The notes: generated by a model not told the origin, from the sequence alone. A stretch of 64,000 nucleotides of DNA from Alviniconcha marisindica (GCA_018857735.1 JABMCL010000155.1:324501-388500), one strand, 5' to 3'; counted from the first letter of the stretch, positions 34,761-45,990 are shown. Numbers and translations are program-made.

Positions 34761-35745
34761 AAATTCAATCGACGATGGTTTGTTGAAAACTCTAATTTCT
34801 TAGAGAGATCGAAGATGGAATCTGGACGGATATCTCTGAAGAACAGCATCAAAGAATTTGCTTCGAAGGAGTTTCCTCTCTAACTTCAATTTAATCACAA
34901 CAGTGTAACACAGTGCGTTTTAAATAAAACAGTTCGTTGTGGGGATTACACAAAGGTGCTTGCCCTCCGGATAGAAGGCAATCGTTTACTTTCGGATTGG
35001 TTTTGTGCAGTTCGTTTAGGGGATAATAGTCCGTTCAGTCTGACCGAGTTTACTGATGGACAATCTTTGAGATAGGGAAAAGATATGTCTGTGGTGACAA
35101 TAGGGGAAAGGTACGTCTGTGGTGACAATAGGGGAAAGGTATGTCTGTGGTGACAATAGGGGAAAGGTACGTTTGTGGTGACCATCCGTGGTTCACGGAA
35201 CGTTAACGTCCAACAACAAACTATTCTTAGCAGCAGATTCTGTTGCCTAATTTCCACTAATGCCTAGGTAAGGACCTAGACGAAAGCAGTCTCTTGTTTT
35301 CGTCGGATTAAGTCTGAGTACAGCTTGTGACTTTTTGTTATCAGAATAGTGCAGTCATATGTGGTGTTATGTTCAGCCTGAAGAGATGGCAGGGAATCAG
35401 ACAGGATTCGCAAAGGCTTGTATTGTGAATGGTAAATTTACCTTAGAGGCAAGTTTTCTTGTGTTTTTGTTTTTGTTTTTGGGGGGCTGGGGGATTGGGT
35501 GGGGTGAGGGGTGGGGAGGGGGGGAGGTGGAGGTGTTAACCTTCAGTTTCTTGTTGTTGTGTTTGTTGTTGTTGTTGCTGTTTTGTTGTTGTTGTTGTTG
35601 TTTTGTTGTTGTGTGTGTTTTTTGGATGTTAACCTTCAGTTTGTTGTTGTTGTGTTTGTTGTTGTTGTTGCTGTTTTGTTGTTGTTGTTGTTGTATATTT
35701 TGGTTTAAAAAATATTTTTTAAGGCTGTGTTGCATAAAACTGTTT
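34761..35745. other. No gene seen; one 28-bp repeat
   Basis: A 28-bp unit (GGGGAAAGGTACGTCTGTGG plus TGACAATA) is repeated about four times at 35070-35180. A GTT-rich stretch with an inner duplication lies at 35540-35700. Confidence 0.5.
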
Positions 35746-35750
35746 ATCTG

Positions 35751-36880
35751 TTATTTTTCAACGTAGTCATCCATCAGCTCCATAAAGGGCTGCCTGGGTC
35801 ACTGCAGTGCCGCGATGCCGGCCTGGAAAAAGGCCTTGTTTTGCAGGTTTTAACCTGCCGCTGCAGCTGCAATAACGGCATCATCGGTGCTAAAATGTGC
35901 TCCAGCCAGGTGCTTCTTCAGGTACGGGATCAGGTGAAAGTCCGATGGTGCCAGATCCGGAGAATATGGCGGGTGGTCAATAAGTCCACAACCGCAGTCA
36001 TAAACTGTTGTCACAGCGACAGCTAGTCATGAATGGTTGTCATAGCGACAGCTGAATTGTGGAGGGGGCGTTATCCTGGTGGAGTGGCACCCGTTTGGTT
36101 AGCTTTCCACAGTGCTTGGCGATAGTTGTGTCCCGAAACTGCCACAGCAAGGTCGCATTGTCTAGCTAATGTATGGCCATGTTGAAGAAAATCCGCCAGT
36201 AAAATTCCATCGGCAGCCCCCCACATCCCCGCCAAAAAAGAAAAGAAAAAGAGAAGAAAGACAAAGGCGCCATTATTTTCTCTGACTACTTGTCCACTTT
36301 GGCCTTCGTTGGATGGGGCAAGTTAGTGTGTTTCCATTGTTTAACTCTTGCTTTGTTTCGGACGTAAAGTGGCAAACCCAGGTTTCGTCCATAGTCACAA
36401 ATCTAGTTAGAAAGTCGCGGGATCTCCTTCAAATCGGCGTAAATCGTCCAGAGAGATGCTGAATCGAACTCTCTTTCTGGCTTCAGTCAGAAGTTTGGGG
36501 ACCCATCTCACTGACACTTTCCTCATAGCCAGTTCTGTGGTCAGACTGAACACATGTGGGTGTGAGATGCCCACAGTAGCGGTTGTGTGCCTCATAGCCG
36601 GTTCTGTGGTCAGACTGAAAACACGTGGGTGTGAGATGCCCAGAGTCGTCGGCCGGCCATAACTAGGTCACGGTTTCTGGCAATCGTTTCTTAGTTTGCA
36701 GCAGTTGCAGGTCTTTCAGGATGGGGGCCGTCTTGAATGCTGTCTCTTCTGCTTCTAAATTCTGCTGACTACTTTTTCATCATGGTGTAAGACGGAGTAT
36801 CCTCGCCTTAAATCTTACTTACAATGTCCTCTTGATCGGCTTTGGGACTTTGGCCTTTGACCCATTTTGAGGGAAAGGTG
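35751..36880 (-). pseudogene. Mariner transposase relic
   Basis: Read on the - strand, the protein fragments follow mariner order: VKGQSPKADQEDIV, GEDTPSYTMMKK and SAEFRSRRDSIQDG. Then come ELAMRKVSVRWVPKLLTEAR, VTMDETWVCHF, LHQDNAPS and PPYSPDLAPSDFHLIPYLKK, ending DDYVEK at 35751. The three catalytic Asp of the DD34D type can be placed (DETW, QDNAP, APSD). Stops and frameshifts are many. Two short internal duplications are present (about 65 bp near 36535-36645, 40 bp near 36000-36045). Terminal inverted repeats were not identified. Confidence 0.85.
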
Positions 36881-37198
36881 TCGGATTTGTCATTTTGATG
36901 TTCGGAGACGTTATGAAAAATGGGACGACAGACATGCGTTTCTGAACGCAGTTTTCCAAACGGCATGTGCAGTTGTGCGCCAGTGTTCATGGATGTTGCG
37001 CATCTCCTTCATAGGGGGGCCGCGAATCTTTTTTACCAACCCTCGTACACGTTACTGACTTTTCAAAATACTGCCGATAGTAGTACAAGCAAGAATAGTG
37101 ACGACGCCGCTTTGAAGGAGCTAGCCTGCTGAAAACATGTACTGTCCAAGTATAGTCTTTCATCAACAGAAACAAAAAGATCTTAATCAAGAAGGACT

Positions 37199-37267
37199 GC
37201 TAGCGTTCCGAAACAAGATCCAAACACATAAAATTTATGTGTTTGGATCTTGTTTCGGAACGCTAGC
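37199..37267. repeat. Perfect inverted repeat, 34-bp arms, 1-bp centre
   Basis: The arm starts GCTAGCGTTCCGAAACAAGA. The arm sequence (in part) recurs at 41283-41315. Confidence 0.95.
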
Positions 37268-37344
37268 ATTTAATGGTTGCTGCTATTTGTGTTTAAAGTT
37301 CTCTGACACCGTGGCGTATACAGGACTAGAAAGCATTTAATGGT

Positions 37345-37640
37345 TAAAAAGAACGCTATTTATTACGACAAAAGACAACATGCGAATTTTTGGGGTAATC
37401 CCTTTTTTCAAGCTACAAAACAACGCTTAAACAACAGCTAAAATGTGAAAATGAGAAGTAGAACTAGGACACTTATCTGCTTTTGATCGAGCTGTGTTGT
37501 TTTCGTATCCAGTGCTTGGAAGAAGAATGCACTACATCTCATTTTTCATCGTTGAACTGTTGTTTTGTAGCTTGAAAAAGGGGGATTACCCCGAAGATTC
37601 GCTTGTTGTCTTTTGTTCTAATAAATAGTGTTTTCTTTCA
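37345..37640. mobile_element. Foldback element (about 75-bp inverted arms)
   Basis: The left arm (about 37350-37425) contains GACAAAAGACAACATGCGAA and GGGGTAATCCC. The right arm (about 37555-37635) is its imperfect reverse (TTGTAGCTTGAAAAAGGGGG, ATTACCCCGAA, GTTGTCTTTTGTT). No coding sequence. A related copy lies at 41095-41320. Confidence 0.75.
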
Positions 37641-38209
37641 GCAACAGAAACAACCCAAAACAAGAAATAAAAAACAAAACTAACATAACCCTTTAAATCC
37701 AGAATTTTCTTTAAAATGTTCAGCTGACTATATTTCAAATTACAATCTTACTTGCGTCAGTGATGGTTAGCCGGACTCGCTGTTGAAGACACGCGCAAGT
37801 GCCACAGTTTTGTGCTTGCTTATATATTATGTCTGTATGTTTTGCTTTATGTTGGTGTAGGGATTGAATTTGTTTTTTAAATTAATAGTTGTTTTTGTTT
37901 GTTTTTGTTTTTAGTTCGAGTTGTGAGAGTGTTTACATGTATGAAAAGAGTTTTGAAATATGCATTAACTTACGACAGAGACTGGTCATTAAGAGGTGAC
38001 GGTGCCGTTGACAGAACCTGAAAATCCAGTTACTAACTATCTAAGCAGAATACACAGAAAGTCAAAATTCAAGCAGGAAGTGGTGTGACATCAAACAAGC
38101 AAAGGGGAAGCACTCTTCCTAGGACGTCATCCGTGTCAGTAACCTCCACCTGATGGCACGCAGTGTTTACCGTGGACCTACGTACGGTGTTTACGCCCCC
38201 CAAACTCAC
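37641..38209. other. No further gene seen; intron next to the PAN exon
   Basis: A/T-rich sequence on the intron side of the PAN exon. No linker exon of the - strand gene could be identified here. Confidence 0.4.
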
Positions 38210-38614
38210 CGTTTCGTAGTGTTTCAAACCCCCGTGGCCAGGCTCCATGTTGGAGCAGTCCTGTCTGGAGGTCTCGTTGCCAAGGAAACACTCCTTGACG
38301 TCGTTGTCGAAGATGATGGAGAGGCAGCGCTGGTCGGCCCGGCAGTGACTGGCACATTCCAACACGCTCCGGGCCGGCAATGTCCCGTACCTGAGGGCCC
38401 GGGAAATCACCTGCCCGGGGCAGTGGGCCGCTTTCCTGAGGCGTCTTTCTCCGTAGCTCCAAGTGCTGGAGTTGCCTTGCGCGACAGTGGCGCCGGGGAC
38501 CGACAGCAGCACAACCGCTGTTACAAGCGCCCATTTTCCTGCATTTAATGGCCGAGGCAAATGTGGCCGCTTTGGAGAGACGAGCGAGAGGTGAAGCGCA
38601 GTGGAAAAGTCCAT
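38210..38614 (-). CDS. Secreted PAN-fibrinogen-domain protein, first coding exon (signal peptide and PAN/apple domain)
   Basis: The ATG at 38614 is the first ATG in a frame open from further upstream. The product has a 25-residue N-region, a hydrophobic stretch WALVTAVVLLSVPGATVA (residues 28-45) fitting a signal peptide, then NSSTW. A domain with six Cys follows at about residues 65, 87, 91, 97, 109 and 120 (ECASHC, RCLSIIFDND, ECFLGN). That spacing fits a PAN/apple module, used for protein or sugar binding. The exon ends HYET at donor ACG|GTGAGT in phase 0. With the FReD exons at 27 and 26 kb on the same strand it suggests a secreted PAN plus fibrinogen-domain lectin. At least one linker exon (length one more than a multiple of three) is missing, or these are two genes. 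Confidence 0.75.
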
Positions 38615-38870
38615 GCTGGAACTGTTACCGGCAGCAACAGCTTCTGTCCGAATCTCTAACAGCGAGGATGAGTTCACGGTCTGAGGTGACCTGTGTGGTT
38701 GACTGGAAGTAACAAAATCCAGGAACTTCCTCGGTTTCTACCTAGCAAAGGGAAAGAACAGCGCTCGATCGACTGACGTCCCGCGTATAACAAGTTACAC
38801 AACAAGAGGGGCGCCGATCGCATATGATAACTATAACCTCAAGTGCACATCCAGGCAAAGTAGACGAAAA

Positions 38871-39165
38871 TGAGCCGGCTTGGCCTAGCGGTAAGGCTGG
38901 TAAGCAGAAGTAACTCGGTTCCACTCCGCTTCGACTCTCCTCTCTCTTCAAAAGTTGTGGTATGTGGAGATTGCCTTTTGACTTTGCCCCTCACAGTTAA
39001 CGAAACATTAAAAGAATCTCACCGCTGCCCATCTGAATGCAGAAGTCAGTTCTGGTGATGACAGGTACAGTCTCCCTGTTCCTCCATGTCCTCAGCGGGA
39101 TATCGGTCCCCGCCAGTACCTCTTCGGAGACAACTCGGCGTTAAACGAGTTTGACCAACCGACAA
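38871..39165 (+). mobile_element. tRNA-derived SINE, family A, diverged
   Basis: The head is GCCGGCTTGGCCTAGCGGTA, followed by the body shared with the other copies (AAAAGTTGTGGTATGTGGA, GAAACATTAAAA). It ends in a tail containing ACTCGGCGTTAAACGAG. Confidence 0.75.
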
Positions 39166-40360
39166 ATAACCAGGCAGAGGAAATCCGCTAAAGCCACGCC
39201 CTCTTAAAAAAGGATGTCCCCCAGGGGCAAATATACACACGAGGGCTCACACGCCCCTCGGGTACTTCTGTAGCAGTCTTCGCACCTGTCTCCGAGCTTT
39301 TTGTTGTTTAAATCATTTTATTTCTTCTGTTTCTGTTGGTAACAATAGCCTTTCCTACACGTTGCCGACTACCAAATTTCCTTTTAAGGATCAGTAAAGT
39401 ATTGTATTCTGTTAGCGTGAAGCGACCATACTGTGAAAAATTAAAACATTTTTGTAATATACAGATTTGTAATTACGTTTCCACGGTTGAATAGACCCAG
39501 AGTGGCCTAAAGTTCGCCTGTTTCACTGCCGGAATTAATTCGTATCGTCAAGTTACGTCACAGTGCCTCCCAAAAGCGACCCACTTTTTCAGGAAAACGG
39601 CCCTCACAAAATGAACGTCTCTTTTCTACGACAGTACATACGGGACAGCTAAATCGCCCCCTGGCGAGCTGGCTGCTTAAACGCGGGCCTCGGAGAAAAA
39701 CCGCTCACCCTCGACACGTAACCGCAGAACTGTGAAGATTCTGCCGTGGTGCCCTCCAACGTCACCGTAAGGAACTGGCAAAAGTGTGCGTTGGGTCCGA
39801 CTTGCACACTGCTGTCTCAGGACTGCCAGTCGAACACAGCGGCTCACGCACTTGCTTCCGATGGTGTTGCGACTAAACGCGATCTGATTTCCAATTCACA
39901 TCGATTAGCTATTTTTGTTAAGTTGTATTCTCGTGTTTGCTTTAATTTGCGGGGTGTATGGGTGGAAGGAGGTGGGAGATGCAATGGGGCGGGGAGGGGG
40001 GGGGGGGCCGGTCGGCTGGACTGAGGGGTTGGGGGGGGGGGGAGAGAGATTAGGATGGAGGGTGGTTCAGACACCGCCGTCTGTTTATGTAGTCGTTGGC
40101 AGTAGTTAAAGTTGCCGGTCTGATCAAAATGCTTACCCAAATCTGGTGAAAAGTGATACATCGAAAAAACAAAGTCCCACTCCGAAAAATCGGAAACAAA
40201 TGTGACTGCTAGCGCTTGAGAAACAGATCAGAGCATTAACAACATAAGTATACATATACGCTTTAAATGGAACAGAATCAATTTAAACAACATATCAGTT
40301 TAGTATAAGGTTTGCATTCTACCTCTAGGCTCGAAAAACTCCATACAACAACAAAAAAAT
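39166..40360. other. No gene seen
   Basis: Single-copy-looking sequence with G-rich patches at 39985-40045. Open frames reach about 100 codons without recognisable domains. Confidence 0.5.
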
Positions 40361-40366
40361 CCTGCT

Positions 40367-40369
<3 letters not shown>

Positions 40370-40447
<78 letters not shown>

Positions 40448-40615
40448 TTATGCCACTTTCAGATAAAAACAAACCTAAATCCACTTGGTAAAGCGAGGAC
40501 CGGGCATCAGTCAATGTCTAAAAGTGTACACACAGTGTTATCAACATTTTATTCTCCCCTAAAACGTCTGACCAACTGAAAGCTAAGTAGATCAAATTTC
40601 AGTCCCATTATTCCA

Positions 40616-40699
<84 letters not shown>

Positions 40700-40972
40700 C
40701 TCGAGAGAAAGAGAGAGAGTGTGTGTGTTTGTGTGTGTGTGTTTGTGTGTGTGTGTGTGGGGGGGGGGGGGGGTCGAAAATTTGGACACTCCTTCCCTTT
40801 CTCATTTCATAGTCATCAAAATCATTAGAAAATTAAAGACAGCTCTAGAGCTCTAGTTTGTTAGTGTTAATTGTACTTTTCTCTTGAGAAACAACGATTT
40901 CGATTAAGCCAGGAATAAACCGCCGATAACCCCCCCCACCCTCTCCTCCCTCCCCCCCCCCCCCCCCCCCCC
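40370..40972. repeat. Cluster of simple repeats
   Basis: (CA)n at 40370-40444, (TGTC)n at 40616-40697, GT then G runs at 40720-40773, and a C run at 40949-40972. Confidence 0.9.
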
Positions 40973-41094
40973 TCAAAAAAAGAAGAGGAGAGTTTAGGTT
41001 TTCTTTTATCGATGACGAAATTGATGATTGTCATGCCAACATTCTTCCAAGCACTGAACAAGTAAACAACAGCTCAACCAAAAATAAAAAATCC

Positions 41095-41320
41095 TTAAAA
41101 ACTCAGTTATTACGCTTCTTATCTCATTTTTCATCGTTTTTAACCGTTTAACTGTTACGTGTCGTTTTGTAGCTTGACAAAGGGGATTACCCCGAAACTT
41201 TGCAGATTGTGTGAGACACACAATCTGCAAAGTTTCGGGGTAATCCCCTTTGTCATAATAAAGAAGCGTTCTTTTGAACTTTTTATGTGTTTGGATCTTG
41301 TTTTAGAACGCTAGCGGTCA
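41095..41320. mobile_element. Foldback element, hairpin copy
   Basis: It contains a perfect inverted repeat with 38-bp arms (41176-41213 and 41217-41254) and a 3-base loop, built from GACAAAGGGGATTACCCCGA. The flanks match 37345-37640 (TTTTGTAGCTTGA, ATAATAAAGAAGCG) and the palindrome at 37199. Confidence 0.8.
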
Positions 41321-41635
41321 TTCTTGTTTCAGATTTTTTTTATTGGCAAACCTTGTCGTTCAGATATCGACACGGAGCTTGTAGCAGTCCGACAGAACAA
41401 CAGGTGTAAATGCAAGGTATGGTTTTTGTTAGCCTCCCGGTAATCTGGTCCTGGCAGCGCTGATAAAACCTGGAATGATCGCATGGAGATTTACATTGAA
41501 AACGGCTTTCATTGCTAGGCGCCTGAACTGTATTCGTAATCGTGTTCCGTACCATCTGCTTATTTATTTTCTCTGGCTCATGCATATTCCTTGCTTTCGG
41601 TGGTTTACTGTGCTTAGTCGACGGCTTGTGAACTG

Positions 41636-42990
41636 GGTTAGCATGATAATGATTGGAAGCTTTGAACCGTGTTAGCACGAGAATGATTGAAACCTCAAAA
41701 CAGCGTTGGAATGGTAATGATTGGAAGCTCAGAACCGTGTTAGCACGAGAATGATTGAAACCTCCAAACAGCGTTAGCATTGCAATGATTGACAGCTCAG
41801 AACTGTGTTAGCACGAGAATGGTGGAAACCTCAAAACAGCGTTAGCATGGTAATGATTGATAGCTCAGAACTGTGTTAGCACGAGAATGATTGAAACCTC
41901 AAAACCGTGTTAGCATGGTAATGATTGACAGCTCAAAACCGTGTTGGCATGATCACGATTGACAGCTCAGAACTGTATTGGCATGACCACGATTGACAGT
42001 TCAGAACCGTGTTGGCATGATCACGATTGACAGCTCAGAACTGTGTTGGCATGATCACGATTGACAGCTCAGAACTGTGTTGGTATGATCATGATTGACA
42101 GCTCAGAGCCCTATTGGCGTGAACACGATTGATAGCTCAGAACCGCGTTGGCATGATCATGACTGGCAGCTCAAAACCGTGTTGGCATGATCACGATTGA
42201 CAAGTGAGAACCGTGTTGGCATGGTAATGATAAAAAACTCAGAACCGTGTTAGCATGATCACGATTTATAGCTCAGAACCGTGTTGGCATGATCACGATT
42301 GACAGTTCAGAACCATGTTGGTATGATCATGATTGACAGCTCAGAACCGTTTTGGCATGATCACGCATGATTGACCGCTCCGAACCGGTTATCATGATTA
42401 TGATTGACAGCTCAGAACCGTGGTGGTATGATCATGATTGACAGCTCAGAACCGTGTTGGCATGATGATCATGATTGACAGCTCAGAACTGTGTTGGTAT
42501 AATCATGATTGACAGCTCAGAACTGTGTTGGTATAATCATGATTGACAGCTCAGAACCGTGACAGAACCGTGTTTGTATTGTGACTGACAGCTCAGAACC
42601 GGTTGGCATGATCATGACTGACAGCTCAGAACCGTGTTGGTATGATGATGATTGACAGCTCAGAACCGTGTTGGTATGATGATGATTGACAGCTCAGAAC
42701 CGTGTTGGTATGATGATGATTGACAGCTCAGAACCGTGTTGGTATGATGATGATTGACAGCTCAGAACCCTGTTGGTATGATCATGATTGACAGCTCAGA
42801 ACCCTGTTGGTATAATCATGATTGACAGCTCAGAAGAGTGTTGGTATGATCATGACTGACAGCTCAGAATCGTGTTGGTATGATCATGATTGACAGCTCA
42901 GAACCGTGTTGGTATAATCATGATTGACAGCTCAAAACTGTGTTGGTATAATCATGATTGACAGCTCAGAACCGTGTTGGCATGGTAGCT
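41636..42990. repeat. Minisatellite of about 34 bp, about 40 copies, with TGATTGACAG motifs
   Basis: The core unit is TGATTGACAGCTCAGAACCG then TGTTGGTATGATCA. The left third is more diverged, using GAATGATTGAAACCTC units. About twenty units keep TGATTGACAG exactly; many others have CGATTGACAG. Confidence 0.95.
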
Positions 42991-43648
42991 ATTTGCGCAC
43001 TGGAACCATGTTAGCAGCACGATTATTAAGGTTTTGTGTTCTGACAAGGATCGTGTTCCTAATTTCTTGTTTTGTTGTTGTTGTTCTTGTTGCTGCTGTT
43101 ATTGCTGTTGTTGTTTTCTTTTTCTTTCTTCTTCTTCTGTATACTGTCATTCACAAGCAAAACTACAAAAATTACAAGAACAACAACAGAATCTGAAGCG
43201 GAAGTAAAATTTAGCTTTGACTGTTAAACAAAAAATCCAGTGAAAAAATAGTCAGATCTATACTTTTATTTTTGTTCTTCACTGCCAAGAAAAATGTGAT
43301 CGGAGCATATTGAACATTCGCCACCGAAAGGTAAGCTACTTCTGCTAGGTTTTGTTTTCCATGGCTGGCTCACATTCTAATTATAAACGGACGTATCGCT
43401 GAACAATCGCTCAGACTTTGTTCTCTTTGAGTTCCAGTCCAGCCGAGCCAGCAAGCAAACAATCGGGCCTTTATAGATTGCCTCCCACAATGCCCGATCG
43501 AGTTGCCACACACGAAAGCTGTCGCGCTAATTTCATTCTGAATTAATCATGAGTCCCGCTGTAGGATGGCGCCGTAAGCTTGGTGCCTAAACGTCATTTG
43601 ATTGGCGCGGCGAATGACTGCGATTGTCATGGAGAAGATCGCATCGGG
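42991..43648. other. No gene seen
   Basis: GTT-rich stretch (43065-43130), then mixed sequence. No exon or element was recognised. Confidence 0.5.
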
Positions 43649-43984
43649 TATCTTTGGCGGTGCTGCCACAAGTATCATCTATCATCAGAACCCGTCTTTT
43701 GTCGCGACAAAAGTATGCTTGCCGCGACGAAACTTTTGTCGTGACAAAATATTTTTGTCGCGACAAACACGTGTTTATTTTTGTCGCGACAAAAGACGTG
43801 TTTTTGTCGCGAAAAACACGTGTTTGTCGCGACAAAACTTTTGTAACGTTTTAGTAACTTTTGTCGCGACAAACGTTTGGTAGCGACAAAAATATGTTTG
43901 TCGCGACAAGCATACTTTTGTCTAGGTAAAACACTTCTTTTGTCGCGACAAAAATGATACTTGTGGCAGCTCCCGCCAATGATA
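43649..43984. mobile_element. Inverted-repeat element packed with TGTCGCGACA palindromes
   Basis: The outer inverted arms are about 30 bp (GCTGCCACAAGTATCAT at 43662-43678 and its exact reverse at 43954-43970, extended outward by TTGGCGG/CCGCCAA). Inside, TGTCGCGACA occurs perfectly at 43700, 43756, 43782, 43825, 43862, 43899 and 43941. Degenerate copies lie near 43721, 43738, 43805 and 43881. Most copies extend to TTTGTCGCGACAAA. There is no coding sequence. Confidence 0.85.
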
Positions 43985-44926
43985 ATCGGGGACGTTGCAC
44001 ACCCACTTCCCTCGGCTGACGTAGGACCCTCATTTGCACGGGGATGAGTGGAGGTGCGGCAGCAACGCCGCACTGACTTGCTGATTTATGGACCAACGTA
44101 TGAATATCAGTGTCTGGGGTAGAAAGTTGTTCCAGTGAAGTCTGGCAGATTTTGGATAATCTGACGTACGTGAACAAAACATTTTTTTTACTGGCACTTT
44201 GTCCGCGATTGATAAGTGAATGAAACAGTCCTATCTTCTAAGAAATTTGGTGCGTGTTACACGAATTGATCAATTTTGCGACTCAGCCGGGCAACTGTTG
44301 GGGTAAAAAGAATAGTTTGCATCCCCCCTCACCCCCACCCCCTCCCTGCCCCCTCCACCAACTCGATATTAAAGTTCTCTGTCTGTCTGTGTGTCTATGT
44401 GTCCCTATCTCTGTCTGCCTGTCTGTCTGTCTCTGTCTGTCTCTGCCTGCCTGCCTCTGTCTCTGTCTGTCTGTCTGTCCTGCTGACCTCTGTTTCTGTT
44501 CTCGCTGCTCTCTCTGTTCTCTCTGTCTTTTGTGTGTTGTTGTCTTCTCTCTCTCTCTCTCTCTCTCCTGTCTCTCTGTCTCTCTCTCTCTCGTATGACT
44601 GACCGAGTGTTGTTACTGTTGTTTTATATGTATAGCCTACTGGCATGTAGATTAACAGGAACGGATTGTAAGAACAGGCAACTGCCTAAAATCTTAATAC
44701 CTGTGTAATACAGTTCTGAGTTCTCTCTGTCTCTCTCCCCCCTCTCTCTCTCTGTTTCTCTCCCCCCCCCCCACCCCCCCTGTCTTTGTTTCTGTCTGTC
44801 TGTGTCTGTCTGTGTCTGTGTCTGTCTGTCTGTCTCTCTGTCTGTCTGTCTCTCTCTGTCTCTGTCTCTCTCTCTCTCTCTCTCTCTGTCCTGTCTGTCT
44901 GTCTGTCTGTCTCTCTTCTCTCTCTG

Positions 44927-44964
<38 letters not shown>

Positions 44965-45187
44965 TTTCTCTCATGTGTGCATTCCTCGAGGTGTGTGAAA
45001 CTTGATAACACCGAGGTTCTGTGCTGGGTTCTGGGTTCACGTGCTCGTTTTTTGCTTTCTTTATTCTCCCATTGCTTCCACTTTCTTGCGGCTCCATAAC
45101 ACTAAACGATGGCATGTCATGAATATAATGTTCCTGTTGTATGTACTAATAACTGACGTCATGTGCCTGACCACCTGTCGTCACCAG
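43985..45187. other. Intron sequence with CTGT/CT microsatellites
   Basis: Simple repeats occupy 44378-44600 and 44720-44975 and are mostly CTGT and CT. An AATACAGTTCTGAGTT terminus before the second may be a LINE end. No gene was seen before exon E. Confidence 0.6.
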
Positions 45188-45404
45188 GTGGAGCTGACGT
45201 CACACGGGGTGGGCTGGCAAGGGCTGGCATTTCAGGACGAGGTGCAGGTGGGAACCATCCCTTTACGGAACGTGACCAAGACCCGGCATGCACCGCTGAC
45301 TTCCGCCCAGCCCCTCTCGGCCCCAGACATGGCGGTCCTGCTCGGTCCTGCCTACTCAGCGTCACGTGGGGCTGCGTCCCTTGCCGCCAACAGGGCGTCC
45401 TCTA
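45188..45404 (+). CDS. ARRDC-like protein, exon E (end of C-lobe and tail)
   Basis: After acceptor CTGTCGTCACCAG it reads VELTSHGVGWQGLAF, then EVQVGTIPL, the last strand of the arrestin C-lobe (V-x-I-G-T-I-P-L). A low-complexity tail follows (LGPAYSASRGAASLAANRAS). Phase 0 start fits exon D. The nearest donor, TCTA|GTGAGT at 45405, gives phase 1 and joins exon F (A|GC, Ser). The frame stays open to 45799 through a donor-repeat array, so this exon may extend in 42-base steps. Confidence 0.9.
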
Positions 45405-45990
45405 GTGAGTATCCATCGTCTTCCTCTTCTTCCCTATCGTCCTCCAGTGAGTATCCATCGTCTTCTTCTTCTTCCGTAACGTCCTCCAGTGAGTATCCAT
45501 TGTCTTCCTCTTCTTCCCTATCGTCCTCCAGTGAGTATCCATCGTCTTTCTCTTCTTCCCTATCGTCCTCCAGTGAGTACCCATCGTCTTCCTCTTCTTC
45601 CGTAGCGTTCTCCAGTGAGTATCCATCGTCTTCTTCTTCCGTAGCGTCCTCCAGTGAGTATCCATCGTCTTCCTCTTCTTCCCTAGCGTCCTCCAGTGAA
45701 TATCCAAGGTCTTCCTCTTCTTCCCTAGCGTTCTCCAGTGAGTACCCATCGTCTTCCTTTCCTTCCCTATCGTCCTGGAGTATCCATCTTCTTTCGTAGC
45801 GTCCTCCAGTGAGTACCCATCGTCTTCCTTTCCTTCCCTATCGTCCTGGAGTATCCATCTTCTTTCGTGGCGTTCTCCAGTGAGTATCCACCGTCTTCCT
45901 CTTCTTCCGTAGCGTCCTCCAGTGAGTATCCACCGTCTTCCTCTTCTTCCCTAACGTCCTCCAATAAGTATCCATCGTCTTCTTCCTCTT
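45405..45990 (+). repeat. 42-bp minisatellite of repeated 5' splice sites, about 14 units
   Basis: Units are GTGAGTATCCATCGTCTTCC, TCTTCTTCC and CTATCGTCCTCCA. GTGAGT starts at 45405, 45447, 45489, 45531, 45573, 45615, 45654 and 45738 (the 45696 copy is GTGAAT). All are spaced by multiples of three. After 45738 two 71-base steps lose the frame (45809, 45880), then 45922; the last unit has ATAAGT. Translated in frame, each unit gives SSEYPSSSSSSLSS. Confidence 0.9.

Noticed and set aside
34279..34852. Lys/Glu-rich coiled-coil-like frames
   Set aside because: Products of the CTT/CTC triplet tract; all frames are open because the repeat lacks stops.
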